Assembly (NCBI RefSeq): GCF_021018805.1
Contig: NC_086247.1
Coordinates: forward strand, 93,542,140 to 93,606,139
DNA: 64,000 nucleotides
Source: Prinia subflava
Lineage: Eukaryota; Chordata; Aves; Passeriformes; Cisticolidae
Direction: 5' to 3'
Below, piece after piece: positions 13,742-27,666 of this stretch; within the stretch, counting starts at the first letter, position 1; every line of letters begins with the position of its first letter. A program made the position numbers and the translations under genes. The notes below the pieces were generated by a model that was not told the DNA's origin, did not search any database, and worked only from the letters and a program-made list of their open reading frames with translations.

Positions 13742-13795
<54 letters not shown>
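13742..13795. repeat. Uninterrupted run of 54 T
   Basis: A homopolymer of 54 T is flanked by a C on each side. Read on the minus strand it is an A54 tract. The pure length suggests either a young poly(A) tract or sequencing/assembly length uncertainty. Lysine/phenylalanine-rich frames crossing it on both strands are artefacts. Confidence 0.95.
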
Positions 13796-16700
13796 CCCCT
13801 TTCATGATCCCCTCCCCGCCTGCCTCTCTGCAGAGTTGCACGGAAAAATGCTGCCATCCAGCGGCATTCCCAGAAAGAATTCCAGAGACTGGGAGTTAGG
13901 AGGGTCTGGAGAGCAAGACCACAATTTATCTTCCCAGAGCAGAGAAGCAGCAAAGCTGGTTCAGAAGATGCAGTTTTAAGACCTACTGGCACTCTCACTG
14001 CCAAACATCATTATCTCAAATCAAAGATATGATGTCTCTAAGGATCCTGCAAAGCACATTGATTATTCATTACTGAATCCAGTTTGCTTACAGGCAAACA
14101 GACTTTCTGTAGCTGATGAACTTGAAAAACCCTGATTTTATTTCCCTAAAATATATATTTATATATGTATAAAAAATTGACCAAAAATTCAAATATCTAA
14201 TTTTATAAATGTAATGAGAAAGAAAAAGCTCTCAAACTATCAAATTTTTAATGAAAAATACTTCATTTTCTTTAATTTAGAGTTATTTTCCCAGTACTCA
14301 AAAATTACAAGTTTCTCAGACCGAAAAACTTGCAGTTTGCTCACAAGTTGTAGCAGACTGATTTTTTTTTTCCTTAGGAATATTTAACATTATTCAATAA
14401 TTTACTTGATGACAAATGTCCACAGTCTATGAATTATAATTTGAGTTATCTAGGTTTTTACAATCCATTAAGGCTTTGGACACCTTTCCATCACTTTGTT
14501 AAAAGCTTGAAAATACCTGCTCCATGTCAAGAAACTGTGTGTATAAACAAGTAGTTCCATAGCCAATGTCGCTGCCTGTGGAATGGAAAGAGCAAAACCA
14601 ATCCAAGCAAAACTTGCAGAGAGGGTCAGCAATATGCAAATTTTAGACAAAAAAGGTGGTTGTTTATTTATCTTAGGGTGAAGGGATTTTGTATAACACT
14701 GCAATAACACTCAAAAACACACCTGTGCAAGATGAATGCACCAAGCTGTTTGTGAAAATTTAGCCTGTTTGTGGGCCTTTGTTTTGACTGTGCCCTTAGG
14801 AGTACATGCTCATATAGCACATCCTGGTTGTGTCTGCAGCTTGAGTTTTTGTGACCTTCTTGCTCCGTTAATCTCCTCTGCCAGAAATTCCAAACTTGGC
14901 ATGAATGTCAGTCTGTCATTCAAGACAGGGTTTTAAACTTAAACATCTGCTTCCAGAGATAGGCACAGCTCTCTCTCCCTGCCCTCTGCCCCAAGGAGTG
15001 AATTTGGAACACTTTCCATGGCACTCCCAGAGGATAGTGCCTCCCAATGCCCAACACCTAACATCCTGCCCTTGGATTGTCTCCCATGGAACAGTGGAAC
15101 GGTGACCCTCCCTTTTCTCCCTCCTTTGATTGACAATGCAATCTATCAGGAATAAAACTGGGGCGGGCAGGGGGAGGTGTTTTGGTTACAATCAGTTATT
15201 TATATTAATATTCACCATTTTGCAAAGTCTTCTCTCACAAGCTCAACTTTTCAGTCTCTTTATAGACTGAGTGCATAACTGCTCACTGCAGCCCCAGTGC
15301 TACACTAATGAACAGCCCCACCACAGGAAGCAAAAGGCTGACTGGATCATCCACACAATTCTCCAGTGCGAGTAGATGCAGTCAGACTGAGGGGCTGGCT
15401 GGGTTTCTGTCTGCCATAAAGACTTCTTTCTTAGACTGTCAGCTATGGGGTAAAGCACCAAGTCTAGATTTCCAGGCCACGGAAATCCATTGGTATTCCA
15501 ACCTTTCATACCATACTGAAGTCCAAAAGCTCCACTGAACCATAGAAAAGACATTTACTTCCACATGTACCCATAAAAAAAGCAAAGATAGAAAACTACT
15601 TACCTCACTGTAAATATGCATCTTGGTTTCTGCTTCATGTATTTCATTCCCAGTATAAACCATTTTCCGTAGTCCCATTAAATTAAGCAGCAGGCCTGCG
15701 TGTAAATTCAAGATTTTTTTTATTACCGAAGCCTACATTTTCCATTCATGTAAAGCCTATATAAATACTTCCATTTTAAATCAACCATATCACCAACCAA
15801 AAGGCTCAGCTTTAAAAGCAAGGTCAATATATCTACATACACAGACCTATGGACCTACATGGACATGCTCACAATAAGTGGTAAAGGAATGTGTATTCCA
15901 TACATGACAGAAAATGGAATAAAATGGGGTTAAATCTACCGCTGACCACTCCCTATGCCTGTTTGTTCAAATAGTCTCTCTATCATTTTCCCCTCAAAAA
16001 AAAATATTCCATCCTTGTCAACAGCTGGCTCCCTGCTGGCTAGATATTTTGCAAAATCCTTTATCATTCCTGTTTACTGTGTGTCTATTCTTTGATTAGA
16101 CATAACTGTACTCTTCCTAGAGGTGATGTTGTGGTATGTTTTAAAAGAGTGAAGAATTATCAAAATATGAGAAGGCTGTCCTTTGGGCCTATCCAAAGCC
16201 ATAAAAATCCAGCACAGCTCAAGAAAAGAGAGATTTATATTTCATGAGAGACTCTTTGCCCCTATTTTTACACATCCCTTTACTCATGAGGGTTGCATGA
16301 GCCAGTTTCTGCTAATTTAGCAAGAGCTGAGAGACCCAGACTGTTAAAACATTCTGTTTACTGGCCTGCAAAAGGTCATCTCTTTCAATGGCTGTCATTA
16401 AGCCCATTACTGCACAATTTAATCATAGATGCTTAGAGAAAACTCTTGAAGCAAAATATCACAATCAACATGTCTAAGTGTATTACATAATAGATAAATA
16501 GAATGGAGGCTTCCAATTTTCCGTCAATACTACTGAGTAAATTATTTTCTTGAGTAGACTAATTACTGTGAAATATCTCAACCAAAACCTCTCCTACACT
16601 CCATCTATCAGTCATTTACTACATGCATCCTTGTCAGAAGAAATATGCACTTATCTGCTCCATTTAGAATAATGAGACTAATGAGTTTATAATTGTTATT

Positions 16701-19700
16701 TACCAAAATCCTTTATAAAAAGTAATGAGGGAAATGTAACTGTCACATCAAGTAACCAGAAAAAGACATTCCCATGGGATAGCCTTTGGGAATTGCACTG
16801 CCAGCAGTGGAAATCTCACATTTTGGACACAGTCACAGCCAGTAGAAGGAGCATTTTACAGTCTTTCTAACTGATGGAGTAAGAAAGATGTGGGCTCCCT
16901 CCTTCCCAGGATGCTTTTGCTGAGTTATGCAGAAACATGCAAAGGCAAATCACCATGAGACTCAGAGCCATTCTGACACCACTAAATCATACCACACATG
17001 TAAGCACTCCTGTCACAGGTAGCAGAGCATTTGCACACCACCAACAGTGCCCATGCTTGCCTCTCACTTTCAGTTCATAGCACTTCATTCTTTGAAGCAC
17101 TTTGCAAACACTAAGGATTTTAAAATAAATAAATAAATAGAACTGGTATAATAGAATGAAGACCAAGTCTGGGGGAGTGCTTTGCCCAGGACTGTAAGCA
17201 ATAAATCAATGCACTGCAAGATATCAATATAGTCAAACTGAAAACTCAAAAGACATCTCACATCTATGACAGTACCACAGAGGAAACAGTGAAGGCATCA
17301 ACAGACACCTTTACATTTAAAAACACTTCTATTTAAGATCCTTATTTCAAAGTACTCATTAATTATCAACCAAAAAAAAAAATCCACTTCAACTGAAAGA
17401 AAAAGATTTAAAAATCTTAAACCTAAAATCCTAATGGGCTATTCCAAACAGTATTATTGGTTTGGGGATGCATTCCTTCTCAAGACATCAGATACCAGAG
17501 CAGAGAGCATGTAACAAGTAGAAATAAATCTGGAACTGGAGCTAAAGTGAGATTCGTAGAATATACCAATGGGTTATCATATACTGCTCCAGTTTATAGA
17601 TTCTTTCCAAGGCATCCAGCAGTAATTTCTATTGAAAACAGATAATTTGGTCTGAGAAATACTACTGTTTTCCTATTCTGAATTCCTTCTCCCTCGTCTT
17701 TATAAGCTCTTTGCAGATGACTAAAAAAGAAGAGATTTGAGATTCCATACTATAAGAATAAAAATATTTTAGAAGAGGCAAAACTATATGTAGGAACTAT
17801 GATATCTCTTTTTCTTTGACCTTGTGTTATATACAGAGTTAGACAATTTCACTGCATTGTTTATACTACAGAATGAGAATCCCTAAAGAATTATCAAAAG
17901 AGATATAACCTAATAAAAATTTCTGTATTTGAAAAGTTGCAACTAATACATCCCATGTGAGACATCAGCTCCACAGATTTGATCATTTTTGGCTCACCCT
18001 GAGTCAATTCCTGACTAATCTGAACACTAAATTATGCAGTTTACACTACCACTAAATTGTTCATCAGGAATGGCCACAGGTAGGAAACCCCTTCCAATGA
18101 CAAAGGTAGCACTTGCAATAGGTTTTTGATCCCAGCTTCACGATGAAAGATTTCCAAGAAAATATGTTGATTTGTTTCTGGTTTCTTTGGCAAGACGCCA
18201 TCTTTATCAGATGAGAAAAGACTTCTTGTCTCAGGTAGTTACCAACACTGAAGCACCAATAGCACTTGTAAAAATATTTTATTAATATGAATGTTTTCCC
18301 ATTAAAAAATTGATCTGGTCAAAAACTGCACTTTTTTTTATAACAACGTGCCTACCCAACAAATCCAGGAATGAAACGTCCATTTCTTATATTTAAACCA
18401 CTGTGGAGATGTTTTGGTTAGGATTATCAATTTATACTCTTTCAAAAGTTAAATATTACCATTAAGGTGGAAAACCTTCTTTATAGAACTGTGTAAATAG
18501 GAATTAATTTTATATCATAAGCAGAAATTTGATATGGTTTAAAAAATACTAAAAAAGATGAAAAAATTATACTCAATACCCATCAATTCTAGTGTACATC
18601 TGCTTTATGATTGCTGTGCAGGAATTCTGCGAGTCTATCTACAAACAATTCACATAGAAAAACATTCTAGAAATACCCTCATCTCTTTGCAATTTATTTC
18701 AAATGCCTTTGTTATGAGGACTTTGGTTAACAAAATAGGATAAGTGTACAATTTGAAGACAAGTGTTATTATCAGAACTTTACTGAGAGTGTCTCAACAA
18801 CTGACTATAAGAAAAATAACAAAAGACACAGAAATAGGATTTACATTTTCCAGCCCAGTCCTGCCCTTACCTCCTACACCTACAAAAAGTCCTTGACTAC
18901 TCTAGCTGAAGACACTACCCCATTTGAGGAGCTTCTAGCTTTGAAAATTAAAGAAAAAAAAAATTAAAAAGCAGCCTTTTCTAAGTCTCTCCACCTATGC
19001 TTGTGAATTCACCTGAGGTTAGCAAAAAGCCAAAAACATAAAGGTCCTTTTTTGTTTTGCTGCAAGAACACCATATGAGAAGAGTAGCAACATGGAATTG
19101 TAGATTCTCCAGGATTTCTTCATCTAAAACCCAAGTGACTAACTTTCCACGTTGCTGCTTCCAAAAACTTTGCCAAGCTCCATCGTAATACTAATTCTAT
19201 CATTTTTAGAGTCATTAGAAATAATTAATATTTAGCACCTATAATTTTAAAATGGGACAACTGAAAATGATGTTCAAACCTAAATAAGAACATACCCCAC
19301 ATTGGCTTGAATGGCAGGGCTTTAGTTAAAATAATGCAGAGCTTTACTAAACTCTGAGAATATAAGGAAGATATAAGAAATCTCAAAAATGGACAGAGAT
19401 GTATTTAGCAATTTTAAAAACTAATATTGCAATAAATTAAAGGAAGAGGACCCTTCACAAAAACTGTGAAATATATACCTCAAAGTCTAGATACAAAATA
19501 CATTGTAGATATGAAATTCCTCTTTTATCTCTAGGCAGTCATGTCTATCTCAGCAACAGTGAGCATAATAATCGTGCTTATGAAGTGGATTCATATTCTT
19601 CATGCCTTTTATGAAGCCATTTGTATATCTGAATACTTAAACAAGCATTTCTATAAACAAACAGTGACTATTATATCTCCTCTTATTATTATATCTTCTC

Positions 19701-20000
19701 TATTCTACAATGTTGCTCCTTAAATTACTCATCACCTGAAGCTTAAAACAATTCAGTGCTACTTTGAAGCTGGCGAAAAACAGGTTCAAATTCTCTTTAA
19801 GAACAGAGGATGAAAAAGTAATCCCAAATTTGTCAACAGTGGATTTGATCCAAATTTCAGAAGTTTATGGATGCTGAAAAAAATAAACTGTTACTCATAT
19901 TCTCATAGATTGTTTTGTTAGGGGAAAAAAATATAGTTTACTACAGGCATAGGATAACCCCCACCTGGAGATTTGAAATTGTCAAAGGTGCTGGTCAGTT
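13796..20000. other. AT-rich non-coding stretch
   Basis: No gene, RNA gene or nameable repeat is recognised. Small simple repeats occur, such as an AAAT run at about 17125-17140. A G-rich patch with gggg, ggg and ggggg runs lies around 15159-15177. Open frames are short and overlap on both strands. Confidence 0.55.
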
Positions 20001-23000
20001 GCTTTGGACAGCAATGGGGATCCCAGTGATTGGAGTCTGTTGCAAGTGACATCTCCACCTGGGTCAGGTGAGACTCCCCAGACTGTGGTTCTGCAGATTC
20101 CTTCTATCCAGCTGCTCTATGGCCTAAATAACCCCTCCAGTACATGAATGATCCATTGCTATTGTCTTGTTTCATAGAAAACACCTCCTACCCATCTTAC
20201 CTTAGTAAAAAATACAGTACTTCATGATCACTTCTGAATCTGTAGAAACAGCTTCTACTGATTCACATGCATCTTATAAAGGCACAATTTGGTCTTTTTC
20301 CCAGCAGGAACCACCTGGGTGTCACTGGGACACCGAGATTCTTTATTCAGCATATTAATAATGGTATTTAAGCAAAGAAACTGGTCAAAACACAGGAACA
20401 GCTACCTAGGGAAAATCTTCAGCGCAGTCTGAAAGGTCCACTTGGAAAGCCCCAAATATTTGGTCAAATATTACTCCATAATAGATGTCCATAAGAGATC
20501 TAGTAGTTCAGTCAATGACTAAGTTTCAAATCATTTCAGTGTCCCAGACCTGTGCATTACCTCCTCTGCAGAGGTGACTAACCAAGGAGTTCCAGGACTG
20601 CCCAGGCTGTTAGAAGACTGAAGTGCAGGCATGCACACTGGCTACAATTATAACAGAACAAACTTGATTTTTATTTTTATTTATAATTTGAATCCCATAG
20701 CTCTTGCAACAAAACCATCACCAACAAAACCGGACAGCTACAGTCAAAACCGCTGCATGGATGACCTGAGAAATCCGTGCTTGCCAGAGAATTCATCCCC
20801 TCCACTAAAGACCACCATGGGGCTTGCCCAAAAAGCCAGCATCTCAATTGCAGCACCATTTTGCAGAGGAGGAAGCAGGACCCTGTCTTGCAAAGGAGAA
20901 AATTTGTTCTCACAGCTCGATGGTCAGATTACCACATGAGATTCCTTAGAGCTCAACTCTCCTAAATATAAAGATGTACTAAACAGAACACAGGACACTG
21001 AAGAAAAATGTCAGTATCCCTAGGAAGTAAATGGCAATGTTGCAAAATTTTGCTTAAAATAAAGACATTTCTCAGAAGGGCCATAGATATGAGTATCATC
21101 CAGCCAGCACTGGATTTTGTGAGCTGAGGAAAATATGTCTTACATTTATGAATGGTTGCTATTTAAAGGAAAGGAAACATATGGCAGATCTTATTTCAGG
21201 ATTAGAGTGTTAAGACAGGTTACAGTAGCACCCACAGTGCCTGACTGCTAACATGACTAAGGACAGCCATATGACAAAGCAAGAGAACTGTGTCAGTCCT
21301 TGTTGCCTTTTCCAGTACTTCATATAAATGTACTGGAAAGGTCAAAAACAGACTATATTTGCATTTCACTTATCCTTCTATTCCAGTTTCAGCTCCATGA
21401 ACTAGGCTGAAGGAGACTTATGAAACATTAGACATTTAAAGCATGGGATAATCATGGTAAGGCACTCAGACACTTGGACAATGTAGAAGTCGTTCTGCCA
21501 GAGTCGACAGCTCCCTATATCAGCTCCTGAGAGGCAAGGACATGCATCTCATCTGCACCTGCATAAAATGGAGTAATTGCTACTTCACTATGGTTAACTA
21601 TATAAATACTGGAGTGATCCCAAAACCGTAAGAATTTCTTAAGCCTTTGGAAATCAGGTGAGTCTTTATCCACTGCTGCCAAGATACCATTCTTCTATTG
21701 AAAAATAAGTTTAAATTCTTAATCTTCATTCCAGGCAATACTTTCCAACCACAAAGGGTCATTGCACCAAAAGCAATGCATAGCCTGAGGTTTGTAGGCA
21801 TCTAACTGGAAAAAGTTAAGAAAATATGGCTTTCCATGATTTAAGAGAAAAATTAATTACTGTATTCTTCCCATCACAAATTATAATCTTCATTTTTCTT
21901 CAGATTTAACTACTGCATGAAATAGAAAAATAAACAACCCCAAGCTGTTAGCATAAAAACTGAGTTGTTCTGTCTAGAGAACCGAAGCCTCTGGTTACTG
22001 TACCAGAGGGAACCTGACAAACCTTTCCTTTGTCTGGCAGCATCAGATTTATAATCTGTGTAAGGCGCTGGGTCTAGATTATTTCAGATTTCTTTTATTC
22101 TCTATGAGCAACAATACACAACAAGAGGATTTTCCAGACAGTGATTTATTTGCCAAACATTTGAACTTTATTTAATGCTTTCAGTAACAACTCAGCAATC
22201 TGCTGCCCACTGTTAATCTGACTCCATTTTCTGGAAGTTGTATGATTCCTAGTCTGCCATCTTTGATCCTCCCCTTGGATTTATCCTGCTGCCCATTAGC
22301 AGAGCTGCTGGTATTCCCAGCGAACAAAATTATTTAATCTGACTGAGCATACCAACTGAAGCTTCTGCTTAAAGCACAGATTTGGGTACTTAAAAGAGGC
22401 AGTAAACAAGAAAGACTTTTGTAGAGCAATGGAATAAAATTATTTTCTGGCTCCTCTGCCAGGAGCTTGCAAGACCTGCTCCCAGGTTTGCTGTGCTGTG
22501 GGATTTGGGTCTTTTTGTACCGAAATGAATCTGAGGGACTGATGGTTTAAAACACTACCATGGGCCACGATGCACTCAGTCTAGCTGGCATCATGTCTGG
22601 GCAGAAATGTATTTCAGGCTGAAAAATGGTTCAGCTTCCCTTAGGATGACACTTGATACTTTTTCTACTCCATTCTTTTTTTTCCAGCACTCATTTTTGT
22701 AGCAACAATTCCCAAGATTTTCCTTCCACCATAACCCACACTGTGGTGAAGAGTGGGCCATGATCTTTTAGGCGTATAATGAAACAGTAAAAGACTTTTC
22801 TGCAGTTTGTTCTTGTGAGTCCATTTGCTTTTGATTACAAAGCTGTGGAAGTTATCACTTTAATCCAAATCATTTTCCAGATACTTATGCCTAAATGATG
22901 CTCTGTATAATAAATTGCCATATTTTATGTAAACAGTACAAGCTTTATGTGCTACTCTAAAAATTCATCTGTTTAATCTGGCCCTGTCAGGGCACAGGCA

Positions 23001-26000
23001 TTTTGAATCAAGGAATGAACTATATTGTCTTGCTGTTTTCAACTTTGTGGACAAAAGCCACTTGTGAGTTCCTGAATAAGTAATGCCTTATTGCCAACAC
23101 TGTAGGAAACCCTTCTATTTTTTAACATAGACAGAGGCTAAAATTACTTACAAGGCATTCACTTACATTTTTCTCCCCATAACAAGACTGACTGCAAAAG
23201 CAGCATGCCCTTCTTGCTGCTCCAGTACTTACACCAGCAGGACTGCCATGAATTGTAATGGATGGCTAATCATAACTTGTGCATGTTGTACAGCACTCTT
23301 TTTGATAGTTCCAGGCATATTTATCTCAGCTTGCAATTTACTTATGTAAGGCTGTATCCCAGCAGCCTCTTCAAAATGTTGTTTTGCTTCCAGAGAAGTG
23401 GCAATTTTCCTCCTTCAGTTTTTCTCCAAACTCCACCGAGTTACCTGAAGCCTCTGCACAGCCTTATTGTTAGGTCCTTTTTTGCACCATCCCTGCCTGT
23501 AACCCCTCTCCCACCCCTTCTTCTGCCTCCATGGGCAATGCACACACTGACAGGCATTCCCAGGTGTCCGACTCCATGCCCCAGGGATATGCACCATACT
23601 GAATATGCAGAGCATCTGATACATGGGGATAATCTTTCCAAGGAAGCTGTGCCAAAGGCACCTTAGATCCAGCTCATTATCAAATGTCACCTGCCAGGAA
23701 GGTGTCAGGCACTCACCTTTCAAAACTAATAGGCAAGTGGCATTTTTTTATATTATTTTGTTTTATTGAGAGACCAGATAATGTACTTTCTCTTTCTATG
23801 TTTTGTTTTTTAATGGATGAGTTTAAGCACACAATCTGCCTCTTTTTCACCATCTGGCAAACAAGTCAGATAACCCAATTAGTTGGATACAGAGAAAGAC
23901 TAGAAATTAGGTCTAATCCAAATTTCATCTAAATTTTGTTGGAAAGGGGAAAAAATGTTACACAGACCCTGTTTTTTACTTAACTTTGTGAGGAAAATGT
24001 CATTAATTATGTTTTATCTGGCAGCAGTGTATCCCAAACAAAACAGCAGTTCAGATGGAGAAGTTTGATCTTGAGACTCTGCTTGATTATTCAGGTTTTG
24101 TGGTTTGAATTCATTTCATGTGTCTTGTCTATAAGACTTTCTATACAGCCCTTTCTGCCTTCAGCCAAATTGTTATGGAAGGTAAAAGCCACAGCTGTCA
24201 AGTAAGTATGATTTAACCACTTCAAGCTAGCAAAGAAGATGGCAAAGAAAGGCTCAGTGAAATGGAAAAGCTTTCAAGCATGACCCAAGCCACCACCTTG
24301 CTCTGAGGGGGCACCCAGCACACAGAAAATATTTGTCTAACCTGATCCTTAATTTTTTTTGGCATCCAGAAAACACTCCCCATGTAGTCCAAGCGTTTCA
24401 TCAGGCTAACAGGTAGAAAGTTTTCTTTCATGCTATCAGAACTAAATGGAAGCCTATTAGCTTCCAGTGCATAAACATAAGTTAATTTCTCCCTCTCAAA
24501 AGCAGTAAGAAATACTTAGCATTACATCTTGTTATATAGTCTATATAAATAGCTAGAAATAGCTAAGGAGCTGTTAGGTAACAAACCCCATTCTCTTCAT
24601 CTCTCCTATGAGGCCACAATTTCTTAATATCTTCATATTTTTGTGAGTTTTTTCTCAGTTTCCACATTAGAACAAAACCTTCTTAAACTATTTCACAAAG
24701 ATTTGTATTTGCCTTGTGCTATCATGCTGTCGTTAGTCCTTACAATAAAGTACTGGAAGATGTCTACAGTAACAGGAGCCTGGAGGAGGCTTCAGAAGTC
24801 CCTCTTTAAAGGGCATCTTGCCCAAGGCATCCATATTAAGTGATGTTTCCCTACTCAGTTGCCTCCACCAGGAGTGCTGTTTCTCAGTGAGAGGCATGTC
24901 AATTTATGGATTCTCAACAGAGGCATATTTCCCATCCTCAACAATAACTGCCACACCTGGGCCACAACACTTCTGCCATTTGTCCTCTGATTTCTTCACT
25001 TGTGGATGCAGCTGTCCCAGAACAAATATCCTTTTAAGCTTACCCCTTTCCCTCCCCCAGCCCCATAGCTTACCTTAGCTACTAATGGTCAGCAGAACAC
25101 AGAGCAATGCCCATGAAGGATCCTTTCTCATATGCAAGGATAGCAGGAGAGCTGGAGGGAAAAGGAGACAGCAGGTAGTTTCCAGGAGAGCACACCATCA
25201 TCATTTTCTCTTTACCACAATCCAGAATTACACCACTCTATGCTGTAAGATTTGTTACTTTGCCCATCTTGTGGTGGCTCCAGTGAGGTTAATGCACAGG
25301 AAAGAGAGCAAATGAAGAAAGGGAGAGTTGCTTTAAAGGCACACAATTTGCAAATTTTTAATTCAGGAGTCCTCTACAGAAGCCACTGGGATGCAACCAG
25401 CTTTCCGGGCTATTTCCTCCCTTTGCTCTCACTGATTTCAGCTCCTTAAATTCTTCTTCACAAGGAAAATTATGACAAGGTCAGTGACTGATCAGAAACA
25501 AACTTAAGCCAAAAAAGCACACTGCAAGACAGCAAACTCTCCTGCACTGTCAGATGGACAGTGTGAGACTCTATCAAGCTGCATCCATTTCATGTGATCA
25601 CAATATTTCTCTCTCTCACATCAAAAACCAAGACCCCTGACATGACAGAAAAGAGACACCAAAGAGGCATCAGCCAAATTATTTTCATTTTGCATCCAGA
25701 GGATCTCTACACAAAATGGAAACAAAATGCCAGTATTTCAAGGCAGTCAAAATGCCATCATGGCAGTCTGTCTGTCTGTCAATCTATCCAGTCTCATTGG
25801 TCCTTTGTTGTTATTGTTGACCCAGGCAGGTACCTGACAGGTCACAGTCAGCCAGGAACAGGAAGTTATTCTTTTCTGAGGCAGAGAAGACATGCAGAAC
25901 GTTTCCTTTATATTCTCCACAGCATCATATCTTAATACTGCAAGTGTGAAATAGAGTTACTGATGTCCTGTCCTACTCCTTTTCTCCACACCTTAAGGAA

Positions 26001-27626
26001 AAGCCTTGCAGATTTAACAAGGAGGTAACTAATCACCTTGCACAGAAATGAAAATTGTCTGTGGAAGTTATCCCTATCACAACATAAACACAAATAACTC
26101 CATTGAAGACAATGGAATCTCACTGGGATAAAAGCATTAACCAAGGGTTAAGAACTTTATGCAGAATTCATTCCTTTTAAAAATTTTTGGGGCCTTTCCA
26201 CAAAAGAGATAAAATCCTCTGCTCACTTTAAAAAAAGGTTACAAAATAACCTTTCATAAAGGTTTCCCACTGAATTTTGAGAACTTTTCCATTAGTACAG
26301 AATAATATTGTCTCTGGAAAGTGCCTTGTTCCTGCAATGGTACAGCATCTATACAATGCCTCTTGATCTGAGCAATTCAAGCACACAAAGGTAGTTAGAA
26401 TGTGAATCCATTTTACAGAGGCTATGTACTGCTTAGAAGAGTGAAGGTAACAAATTCTGTAACTGCCAGCATTTCTTCCCAGTGCAACAAGATACTCATT
26501 TGACTTCACAATTTAAACTTAAAACCTGACCAAAAAGCACACATGCTCATCCTGCTAATACAGAGTTGTCTTTGGAATTGAGGCTGTTGCAGCAAAATCC
26601 AGGTAGGGAAATTCCTCAACTTTCAGGGCGCAAATGTTTTCAAGCTTTTGTTTAAAACCCTGTGGGAGAAAGAGGGTTCATTATGACAATGGATTTTAAG
26701 AGAAAAATCATTTCAGCAGTGGTGTGTTTGACCTCAAGAAGGATTTTTGCATTGCACAGTAAAAAACAGATACATTATTTCTAGCAAGGAAGTAGCTCCA
26801 ACTGGTAAAACAAAAGACATTGTAGACTGAGAAGTATCTGAGGAACTGACTGTCTTTCATAACAAATGAAATGAAAATTCCACTCCATTTACTGTGCTCC
26901 CATGGGAGTAATGCACACAGCTAAGTTTCAACCAAATGGAAAATGCAATAGCAGCACTTAACTTCATTTTCTTGTATCTGTTCTCAATTTTGCAAGGGCT
27001 ATACTTGAAACATCTTCAATAATTATACTGAAATTGTTTTTAAATTAAATGTCACAGAATATAGTTGAGAAAAAACAGCCTTTAGTACATGAATTACATA
27101 TTGTTTTATAACAATACATAACAATGATTAACTATCTGCAGGTACATTTAAAGAAAGGATAGTGGAGGAAACCCAGTGGGATGATCTCCTTTCCTCCTTT
27201 TCTAACATGTTGCACAAGATTGTCCCTAGAATCCCAGTAAAAGATCCCCCTCTTTCCAATCCCAGCATCTGAAATCACAAATCCTTTGAAGAAATGAGGT
27301 ACTACTAGTAGCGTTGACATATCAGAAGACTTTCATGATTTTCCACTTGACTCTGAATACTGTGAAGTATAATTCACCTGTTTGAAATTATGTTATAAAA
27401 ATGGTTTATTTTTTAATGGAATGAGTTGATGTACATTTTTAAATATAGATATAAAGTCTGACTCTGTGTGTATAAGTATAAATGTGCATATGCAGGCATA
27501 CTCATGCAATATGAGCACCCTTTTGAGACAGAACCCACCAATTCCTCCTTCTCCTTTATTGAGCAGATATTCTGGGAGATGATTTTCTCCTCCTCCTCTG
27601 TCTTGAATACCCAGAGCAATGTGGGT
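20001..27626. other. AT-rich non-coding stretch
   Basis: No gene is recognised. A short CTGT run lies at about 25778-25790. The longest frames (134 codons at 23262-23666 on +, 113 codons at 25594-25935 on +) show no recognisable domains and overlap frames of similar size on the other strand or in other frames. The part at 22850-23010 is complex AT-rich sequence without simple repeats. Confidence 0.55.
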
Positions 27627-27666
27627 ATAGTGAAAGCTACATAGACATAGACATAGTGAAAGCTAC
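27627..27666. repeat. 14-bp direct repeat with internal 6-bp repeats
   Basis: The word atagtgaaagctac occurs at 27627-27640 and again at 27653-27666. The 12 bases between are built from the hexamer atagac. This is a small local duplication of 26-bp period. Confidence 0.85.
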
